Positions 55,936 to 64,000 of a stretch of DNA of 64,000 nucleotides are shown here, one piece after another. The position numbers were made by a program, and so were the translations under genes. Positions within the stretch are counted from its first letter, which is position 1. The number at the start of each line of letters is the position of its first letter. This DNA is from Pseudomonas sp. LRP2-20 (GTDB taxonomy: Bacteria; Pseudomonadota; Gammaproteobacteria; Pseudomonadales; Pseudomonadaceae). The stretch covers positions 1,742,001 through 1,806,000 of the forward strand of contig NZ_AP025944.1 in NCBI RefSeq assembly GCF_024349685.1, read 5' to 3'. The notes below the pieces were generated by a model that was not told where the DNA came from, searched no databases, and worked only from the letters and a program-made list of their open reading frames with translations.

Positions 55936-56543
55936 TCACCGTTTGCTTTTGATGATGGTGCCAAGACCTTGCAGGTACGCGACCAGTGCGTCCATTTCGG
56001 TCTTGCCCTTGACCGCGTCGCGGGCGCCGGCGATGTCGGCGTCGCTGTACGGCGTGCCAAGGGTGCGCAGCACTTCCAGTTTTTTCGCGGTGTCCTTGCC
56101 GTCGAGCTTGTTCTCGACCAGCCACGGGTAGGCCGGCATCTTCGACTCCGGCACCACGTTGCGCGGGTTGTACAGGTGCGCGCGGTGCCAGTCATCGGAG
56201 TAGCGGCCGCCAACGCGGGCCAGGTCCGGGCCGGTGCGCTTGGAGCCCCACAGGAACGGGTGGTCCCAGACGCTTTCGCCCGCGACCGAGTAGTGGCCAT
56301 AGCGCTCGGTTTCGGCGCGGAACGGGCGGATCATCTGCGAGTGGCAACCCACGCAGCCTTCGCGGATGTAGATGTCGCGGCCTTCGACTTCCAGCGCGGT
56401 GCGCGGCTTCATGCCTTCGACCGGTTTGTTGGTGACGTCCTGGAAAAACAGCGGGACGATCTGGGTCAGGCCACCGACGCTCACGGCGATGACCATGAAG
56501 AAGGCCAGCAGGCCTATGTTCTTCTCGACGGCTTCATGCTTCA

Positions 56544-56544
<1 letters not shown>
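55936..56544 (-). CDS. ccoO: cbb3 oxidase subunit II CcoO-1 (monoheme cytochrome c)
   Basis: 202-residue monoheme cytochrome c subunit. The N-terminal anchor helix ([15 protein letters not shown]) is followed by the heme motif CVGCHSQM near residue 61 and by [15 protein letters not shown]. The ATG overlaps the ccoN-1 stop by one base. The sequence is close to CcoO-2. Confidence 0.96.
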
Positions 56545-57986
<1,442 letters not shown>

Positions 57987-58135
57987 TCTAAGGTTCCACG
58001 GTTTTGGTGTTCTTGTTGGTCGAAAAATCGGCGCCAGTATCGATAACCACTGGGGTTATGGCAACGCAAGGATCCTTGCGCCGACCCGTGTCCGGGCCCT
58101 TTCGCCGGTGTCCCGCGGCGATAGGGTCGGGACGA

Positions 58136-58145
58136 TTGTACACAA
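58136..58145. promoter_or_regulatory. TTGTACACAA upstream of ccoN-1
   Basis: The exact reverse complement of TTGTGTACAA found at hiuH and the purine permease, 149 bases before the ccoN-1 start. It is an unexpected location for a purine/glyoxylate operator; it may be chance or a cross-link between catabolism and respiration. Confidence 0.35.
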
Positions 58146-58320
58146 ATAAATATTTGTAATGTGTACCGTTTTTCATCTTTTTCTGATCGATCGGTCAAGC
58201 TTTTTTTGGGGGCGGCATCAGGCTGTGCGCCGCGTCTGCTTCGGTCCTTTGGGAGCGAAGCCCACTGTGGCAACAAGCTTAGTTCTGTTCGGAGGGGGTG
58301 CAAGGGAGGGGAAGAGCAGG

Positions 58321-58382
58321 GGGTAAGGCAAGGGTGTTGCGGTGGGGCGGAGGGTAAGGCAAGGGTGTTGCGGTGGGGCGGA
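58321..58382. repeat. Perfect 31-base tandem duplication
   Basis: Two identical 31-base units at 58321-58351 and 58352-58382, G-rich and free of mismatches. They lie directly next to the 63-base inverted repeat. Confidence 0.92.
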
Positions 58383-58383
58383 T

Positions 58384-58604
58384 ATCGAGCGCCGCCCGCG
58401 CGGCGCATCGCGAGCTTTGCTCGCTCCTACGTTTGTTTCGGGCCAGTAACGCCTGTGACAGGCGCGCGCGACCGCCTTGTTGGTACGACACGATATCGAG
58501 TCATGCGCCAAGGCGTCCGCGCGCAAATCCCACAGGATAAACTGGCCTGAAACAAACGTAGGAGCGAGCAAAGCTCGCGATGCGCCGCGCGGGCGGCGCT
58601 CGAT
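58384..58604. repeat. 63-base inverted repeat with one mismatch
   Basis: Arms at 58384-58446 and 58542-58604 are reverse complements except one base, around a 95-base spacer. The inner part (CGAGCAAAGCTCGCGATG) is a further small palindrome. It differs from the common REP of this window and follows ccoP-2. Confidence 0.92.
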
Positions 58605-58634
58605 CTCACAGGCGCCGAATCTCTCTCGGCGAAC

Positions 58635-59576
58635 TCACTGGGCGGTCCCCGCTTCAGCGGCTCCTCCCTGCGACAGGCTGTACACATAGGCTGCCAGCAG
58701 GTGCACCTTGTCATTGCCCTGGATATCCGCCTGGGCTGGCATCTGCCCCTGGCGGCCATAGCGAATGGTCTGTTGCAACTGGGCAAAGCTCGATCCGTAG
58801 ATAAACGCCTGCGGATGGGTCAGGTTCGGCGCGCCCATGGCTGGGGTGCCCTTGCCCTCAGGCCCGTGGCAGGCCACGCAGTTGCCAGCGAAGATCTCCT
58901 TGCCCTTGACCGGGTCGGCCTTGACCCCTTCCGGCAGGCGGCGGCCATCGAGGTTGGTCAGCACGAAGGCTGCAACATCCGCCACGCCCTGTTCCCCGAT
59001 CACTTCGGCCCACGCCGGCATCACGCCGTGGCGGCCGTTCATGATCGACGCCTTGATGGTTTCCGGCTCGCCGCCCCAGCGCCAGTCCTGGTCGGTCAGG
59101 TTAGGGAAGCCGTAGGCACCCTTGGCGTCGGAGCCGTGGCACACCGAGCAGTTGGAGGCGAACAGGCGGCCGCCCATTTTCAGCGCTTGCGGGTCCTTGG
59201 CCACTTCCTCCACCGGCATGGCGGCGTACTTGGCAAAGATCGGGCCGAATTTGGCGTCGGCCTTTTCCATCTCCTTCTGCCACTCGTTGGCACCGGTCCA
59301 GCCATTCTCGTAGCCGGGCAGGATGCCCTTCCAATTGCCCAGGCCCGGGTACAGCAGCAGATAACCGGCACCGAACACCAGGGTGCCGACGAACAGCCAG
59401 AACCACCATTTTGGCAGCGGGTTGTCGTACTCCTCGATGCCATCGAAGCTGTGCCCCATGGTCTGGTCGGTGGTGCTGTTGCTCTGGCCCTTGCGGGTCG
59501 ACAGCAACAGCCAGGCCAGGCCGATCAGGCTGCCGAGGGTCAGTACGCTGATGTAGGTACTCCAGAAGGTGGTCAT
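58635..59576 (-). CDS. ccoP: cbb3 oxidase subunit III CcoP-2 (diheme cytochrome c)
   Basis: 313-residue diheme cytochrome c, paralogue of CcoP-1. Membrane anchor [19 protein letters not shown] is followed by heme motifs CSVCH (about 145) and CVACH (about 233). The linker between anchor and first heme is shorter than in CcoP-1 ([12 protein letters not shown]). The ATG overlaps the ccoQ-2 stop by four bases. Confidence 0.95.
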   Translation of the reverse strand: MTTFWSTYISVLTLGSLIGLAWLLLSTRKGQSNSTTDQTMGHSFDGIEEYDNPLPKWWFWLFVGTLVFGAGYLLLYPGLGNWKGILPGYENGWTGANEWQKEMEKADAKFGPIFAKYAAMPVEEVAKDPQALKMGGRLFASNCSVCHGSDAKGAYGFPNLTDQDWRWGGEPETIKASIMNGRHGVMPAWAEVIGEQGVADVAAFVLTNLDGRRLPEGVKADPVKGKEIFAGNCVACHGPEGKGTPAMGAPNLTHPQAFIYGSSFAQLQQTIRYGRQGQMPAQADIQGNDKVHLLAAYVYSLSQGGAAEAGTAQ

Positions 59577-59779
59577 TGCGCTTTGCTCCTCACAGCCGCA
59601 GTCATGGCAGCAGGTTCCTGCCCGGCGGGGGGCAGGCGGTCGTCGACGAAGGGCAGCAGGCGCGCTTCGGCGAAATCATGGTCGCGGCGACGGTTGAACA
59701 CCCACAGCGACAGGCCGATGAAGGCGATCATCACCACCAGGGTGCCCAGGCCGCGGATCATGCCGATGTCCATTTCCAT
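59573..59779 (-). CDS. ccoQ: cbb3 oxidase small subunit CcoQ-2
   Basis: 68-residue single-helix subunit ([16 protein letters not shown]) with an [11 protein letters not shown] tail. Two start codons are possible: ATG at 59779 with AGGT upstream, or ATG at 59773, which matches the length of CcoQ-1 better. It lies between ccoO-2 and ccoP-2. Confidence 0.9.
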   Translation of the reverse strand: MEMDIGMIRGLGTLVVMIAFIGLSLWVFNRRRDHDFAEARLLPFVDDRLPPAGQEPAAMTAAVRSKAQ

Positions 59780-59784
59780 GGCAC

Positions 59785-60393
59785 TTACCTCTTGTTCTTG
59801 ATGGCGGTGCCGAGCACCTGCAGGTAGGCGACCAGGGCGTCCATCTCGGTCTTGCCCTTGACCGCGTCACGGGCGCCGGCGATGTCCTCGTCGGTATACG
59901 GCACGCCCAGGGTGCGCAGGGTGCGCATCTTGGTGTCGGTGTGGCTGTTGTCGACCTTTTCGGCGACCAGCCAGGGGTAGGACGGCATCTTCGATTCCGG
60001 TACCACGTTGCGCGGGTTGTACAGGTGCGCGCGGTGCCAGTCGTCGGAGTAACGGCCGCCGACCCGGGCCAGGTCCGGGCCGGTGCGCTTGGAGCCCCAC
60101 AGGAACGGGTGGTCCCAGACGCTTTCGCCCGCGACCGAGTAGTGGCCGTAGCGCTCGGTTTCGGCGCGGAACGGGCGGATCATCTGCGAGTGGCAACCCA
60201 CGCAGCCTTCGCGGATGTAGATGTCGCGGCCTTCCAGTTGCAGCGCGGTGTAGGGCTTCATGCCTTCGACCGGCTTGTTGGTGACGTCCTGGAAGAACAG
60301 CGGAACGATCTGGGTCAGGCCGCCGATGCTCACGGCAAACACCATCAGCAGGGCCAGCAGGCCGACGTTTTTCTCGATGACTTCATGTTTCAT
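59785..60393 (-). CDS. ccoO: cbb3 oxidase subunit II CcoO-2 (monoheme cytochrome c)
   Basis: 202-residue monoheme cytochrome c subunit. Anchor [17 protein letters not shown], then CVGCHSQM near residue 61. The ATG at 60393 begins MKHEVIEKN, corresponding to CcoO-1; the longer frame to 60441 overlaps ccoN-2 and is not used. It lies 13 bases after ccoN-2. Confidence 0.96.
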   Translation of the reverse strand: MKHEVIEKNVGLLALLMVFAVSIGGLTQIVPLFFQDVTNKPVEGMKPYTALQLEGRDIYIREGCVGCHSQMIRPFRAETERYGHYSVAGESVWDHPFLWGSKRTGPDLARVGGRYSDDWHRAHLYNPRNVVPESKMPSYPWLVAEKVDNSHTDTKMRTLRTLGVPYTDEDIAGARDAVKGKTEMDALVAYLQVLGTAIKNKR

Positions 60394-60406
60394 CAGGCAG
60401 GTCTCC

Positions 60407-61831
<1,425 letters not shown>

Positions 61832-61881
61832 GTATGGGTTCCCATCCACGGTTATTTGGCAGGCTTTACAGCGAGGCAAGC

Positions 61882-62574
61882 ATGATTAATGGGCAAAGTG
61901 CCGGTATTGACGGGGATCAATGGGCGCAAGTCGGAAATGTCCCAGGCTTGCGCTGCGATCCTCCGCGAAACGGGGGCGAGGGCGGTGCGTCCGCGTGCCT
62001 GATCCTGGCCCATGGCGCGGGGGCGCCGATGGACAGCGATTTCATGAACGAAATGGCGCAAAGGCTGGCGGCGCTTGGGGTGGCGGTGGTTCGCTTCGAG
62101 TTCCCCTACATGGCCGAGCGGCGTAACGGCGGCGGCAAGCGGCCGCCCAATCCGCAGAAGGTGCTGCTCGAATGCTGGCGCGAGGTGTACCGGCAGGTGC
62201 GACCTTTGGTCACGGGCAGGCTGGCCATTGGCGGCAAGTCGATGGGCGGGCGCATGGCCAGTCTGCTGGCCGATGAACTGGGCGCGGATGCGCTGGTGTG
62301 CCTGGGGTATCCGTTCTATGCGGTTGGCAAGCCTGAAAAGCCCAGGGTCGAGCACCTGGCAGGGCTGAAGACGCGTACGTTGATCGTGCAGGGGGAGCGG
62401 GATGCGCTGGGGAATCGTGAGGCTGTCGAGAAGTATGCGCTGTCACCGGCGATCGAGGTGAGCTGGCTGGTGGCGGGGGATCATGACCTGAAGCCGCTGA
62501 AGGCTTCGGGGTTCAGCCATGAGCAGCATCTGCAGGCTGCGGCTGAAAAGGTTGCGAATTTCCTGAAGGTTTAG
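61882..62574 (+). CDS. Alpha/beta-hydrolase family protein
   Basis: 230-residue protein with the small alpha/beta-hydrolase fold (dienelactone hydrolase/KANL3-Tex30-like). [13 protein letters not shown] (about 34-46) gives the oxyanion-hole region, [11 protein letters not shown] the nucleophile elbow (Ser about 118), [11 protein letters not shown] the acid, and AGDHDLKP the histidine. The substrate is unknown. The ATG at 61882 has GAGG upstream. The gene is divergent from ccoN-2, and the Anr box lies inside its first codons, which is an uncommon arrangement. Confidence 0.85.
   Translation: MINGQSAGIDGDQWAQVGNVPGLRCDPPRNGGEGGASACLILAHGAGAPMDSDFMNEMAQRLAALGVAVVRFEFPYMAERRNGGGKRPPNPQKVLLECWREVYRQVRPLVTGRLAIGGKSMGGRMASLLADELGADALVCLGYPFYAVGKPEKPRVEHLAGLKTRTLIVQGERDALGNREAVEKYALSPAIEVSWLVAGDHDLKPLKASGFSHEQHLQAAAEKVANFLKV
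61907..61920. promoter_or_regulatory. Anr box upstream of ccoN-2
   Basis: TTGACGGGGATCAA fits the FNR/Anr consensus (TTGAY-N4-RTCAA), 75 bases before ccoN-2. It lies inside the first part of the divergent hydrolase gene (about codons 9-13). Confidence 0.82.
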
Positions 62575-62583
62575 TGCTGGATT

Positions 62584-62672
62584 TTTCGCGGGTGAACCCG
62601 TTCCCACAGGTTCACCACTGCCCTCGAGTGTGGTGCCAAACCTGTGGGAGCGGGTTTACCCGCGCAGAGGCC
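62584..62672. repeat. REP inverted pair between convergent genes
   Basis: Facing REP copies at 62584-62611 and 62641-62672, the left one degraded (GGGTGAACCCGTTCCC). They lie between the convergent hydrolase and ppnP genes. Confidence 0.83.
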
Positions 62673-62687
62673 GGAGCAGGCCAGCGC

Positions 62688-62972
62688 TTAGTCGCGGTAC
62701 TCGCACAGGTAGGCAGTATCCACCTTCACCTGCAGCTGGAACTTGCTGTCGGCCGGTACGTTGAACTTGTCGCCAGCGTTGAAGGTTTCCCAGTTGTCGC
62801 TACCTGGCAGCTTGACGGTCAGGGCGCCGGACACCACGTGCATGATCTCGCGCTTGGCGGTGCCGAACTCGTATTCGCCCGGGGCCATCACGCCCACAGT
62901 GGCAGGGCCTTCTTCGCCAGCAAAGGCGATCGACTTGACGGTGCCGTTGAAGTACTCGTTGACCTGGAACAT
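62688..62972 (-). CDS. ppnP: Pyrimidine/purine nucleoside phosphorylase PpnP
   Basis: 94-residue single-cupin enzyme (DUF1255/UPF0345) that phosphorolyses several nucleosides to base and ribose 1-phosphate. It has [33 protein letters not shown] and [13 protein letters not shown], all typical. The ATG at 62972 has AGGAG upstream; the longer open frame has no site. It could link to purine salvage, but it is alone here. Confidence 0.93.
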   Translation of the reverse strand: MFQVNEYFNGTVKSIAFAGEEGPATVGVMAPGEYEFGTAKREIMHVVSGALTVKLPGSDNWETFNAGDKFNVPADSKFQLQVKVDTAYLCEYRD

Positions 62973-63047
62973 GGGCGACTCCTGAAAGAATGGGGGTGAA
63001 AAAGGGCTGGCCAGTATGCCCAAGCCCATTCGCCCCGTCATCTGCTT

Positions 63048-63599
63048 TCAAGTGCCGTTCGCAGGCAGGCTCAAGGGTAGCAGGCGTGCGGTGTTGCGCG
63101 CATCTTCCAGGGCCCGGTGCTGTTGCCCGCAGAAGTGCATGCCGGCCAGCTGCAGTGCACCATTGAGCCCGGCCGGGCGCTGCAGGTGGCGGGCCTTGGC
63201 GAAGCGCTGTTTGAGGTTGATGTGCGGCAGCTCGCGCAGCAGGCTTTCGACCGCATGCTGGCGCCACTCCTGCAGCAGCTGCTGGCGGTCGTAGTCGCCC
63301 CAGCTGACCCAGGCCTGCAGCTGCCCGCGATGGTGCCCCAGCCAGCGCTCGAAATGCGCCCACACCTCGGGGAACGCCGCGGCACTGTCGACACTGGCCT
63401 GGCTGATGTGCGTAAGCTCCCGGCAGAACGGTGTCAGCTGTGGCCGCCGCCGGGGCCGCACGAAACGCTGGAAGTGGTCAACTTCACGGCCTTCGCGGGT
63501 CACCAGGCTGGCGCCGATTTCAATGATTTCCATCTCCGTGACCGGCCAGCCACCGTCATCGGTGGTGGCTTCCAGGTCGATCACCAACCAGTGGCCCAT
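63048..63599 (-). CDS. 3'-5' exonuclease (DEDDh family)
   Basis: 183-residue DnaQ-like exonuclease. Exo I is VIDLEATTDD with the first acidic pair (about 6-13); EMEIIEIGASLV follows; Exo II is in SWGDYDRQQLL; and the Exo III histidine-aspartate pair is in QHRALEDARNTARLL. The target (RNA or DNA) is unknown; a KapD/ERI1-like RNA role is possible. ATG at 63599 has GGAG six bases upstream; ATG at 63617 is a second option. Confidence 0.86.
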   Translation of the reverse strand: MGHWLVIDLEATTDDGGWPVTEMEIIEIGASLVTREGREVDHFQRFVRPRRRPQLTPFCRELTHISQASVDSAAAFPEVWAHFERWLGHHRGQLQAWVSWGDYDRQQLLQEWRQHAVESLLRELPHINLKQRFAKARHLQRPAGLNGALQLAGMHFCGQQHRALEDARNTARLLPLSLPANGT

Positions 63600-63789
63600 A
63601 CCAGGCTCCCTCGCCATATATGCCAGAGCAGCGTAGCCAATGTCTGGCCACACGGCATCCCCTGGCAAAATGCCCTCACTTTGGCATAACCAGCAGTTGT
63701 GCCGTATCGGGAAAACGCCTAGCTTAGGCGCATCCAGGTATGAACCGTGATGAGTGTCCGCTTTGACTCCAGCGCCCGGCCTGAAGGTA

Positions 63790-64000
63790 ATGTCCACCCT
63801 GTTGATGCTGGCTGCAACCTGGCTGGCGGTGCCAGCGTGGGCCGCCGAGGCCATCGACGTGAAGATCGGCGCTGCGCATTTCCCGCCTTATACCGTGCGC
63901 CCGGAGCAGGGCGCCGACACCGGTTTGCTGCCACAGCTGGTCGAGGCCTTGAACCGCCTGCAGCAGGACTACCACTTCGTCCTGGTGCCCACCTCCATTC
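63790..64000 (+). CDS. Periplasmic solute-binding protein, partial (cut by window end)
   Basis: The first 70 codons encode a signal peptide (LLMLAATWLAVPAWAAEA) and the start of a family 3 solute-binding domain (DVKIGAAHFPPYTV, then TGLLPQLVEALNRL). Such proteins bind amino acids or similar molecules. The start is uncertain: ATG at 63790 has AAGGT upstream, but GTG at 63754 in the same frame would give a longer, more basic N-terminus. The rest of the gene lies outside the window. Confidence 0.75.
   Translation, partial: MSTLLMLAATWLAVPAWAAEAIDVKIGAAHFPPYTVRPEQGADTGLLPQLVEALNRLQQDYHFVLVPTSI

Larger units (their letters stand above)
57987..58634. other. 648-base intergenic region between the two cbb3 operons
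   Basis: It contains the ccoN-1 promoter side (AT-rich block 58130-58215 with TTGTACACAA), a direct tandem repeat at 58321-58382 and a 63-base inverted repeat at 58384-58604. Several short frames inside are repeat-derived and have no coding support. Confidence 0.7.

Noticed and set aside
58186..58201. CTGATCGATCGGTCAA near ccoN-1 as an Anr box
   Set aside because: The half sites are eight bases apart instead of six and the first is CTGA, so the spacing does not fit FNR-type binding.
58218..58571. Several short frames in the ccoN-1/ccoP-2 intergene
   Set aside because: They are made of the tandem and inverted repeats (repeated RPTATPLPYP-type residues), and none has a ribosome site or family.

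Overview
The window is a GC-rich chromosomal segment of a Pseudomonas of the P. putida group. The evidence is the gene order (glyoxylate carboligase operon, purine catabolism, xdhABC, smc-zipA-ligA, dnaX-ybaB-recR, apt, anr-hemN, ccoGHIS and two ccoNOQP operons), an Anr protein of typical pseudomonad length, and about a dozen inverted pairs of the putida-type REP element (core CTGTGGGAGCGGG...CCCGCGAA) between genes. No tRNA, rRNA, insertion sequence, prophage or CRISPR array was seen. The only RNA gene is the 4.5S (SRP) RNA.

Layout. (1) 183-6798, minus strand: gcl-hyi-glxR-ttuD-pykF, which converts glyoxylate through tartronate semialdehyde and glycerate to 2-phosphoglycerate, with pyruvate kinase at the end. 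A GlcG/HbpS-like gene diverges from it at 7056. (2) 7608-13865: a TetR regulator, a DUF808 membrane protein, a sulfatase-type LTA-synthase homologue, a small membrane protein and two tandem Tsx-like outer-membrane channels. (3) 14010-29299: purine catabolism. It holds a urate/xanthine permease, puuD, allA, uraD, puuE, hiuH, a purine permease, the GntR regulator gclR, aqpZ, guaD and xdhCBA. With region 1 it forms an almost unbroken route from guanine and xanthine through urate and ureidoglycolate to glyoxylate and central metabolism. No allantoicase gene is present between uraD and allA, where related clusters carry it. A palindrome TTGT(A/G)TACAA recurs at gcl, the GlcG-like gene, puuE, hiuH and the permease/gclR intergene, so the two halves look like one regulon. 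(4) 29567-43137: housekeeping genes (GntR regulator, smc, zipA, ligA, ffs, DMT transporter, a solute-binding protein, dnaX, ybaB, recR). (5) 43238-45558: a lower-GC two-gene islet (MFS transporter plus glutamate-racemase-like protein) between recR and apt. (6) 45890-61831: apt, anr, hemN, a TauE/SafE-like protein, ccoS, ccoI, ccoH, ccoG and two complete cbb3 oxidase operons. Clear Anr boxes precede hemN and the promoter-distal cbb3 operon only. (7) 61882-64000: a small hydrolase, ppnP, an exonuclease and the start of a periplasmic binding protein cut by the window edge.

Most of this is recognisable Pseudomonas chromosome. The parts most worth a second look are the shared TTGTRTACAA operator (including an unexpected copy near ccoN-1), the missing allantoicase, the racemase/MFS islet, two unannotated small genes beside a terminator near 38.8-39.1 kb, and large inverted repeats that are not the common REP type.
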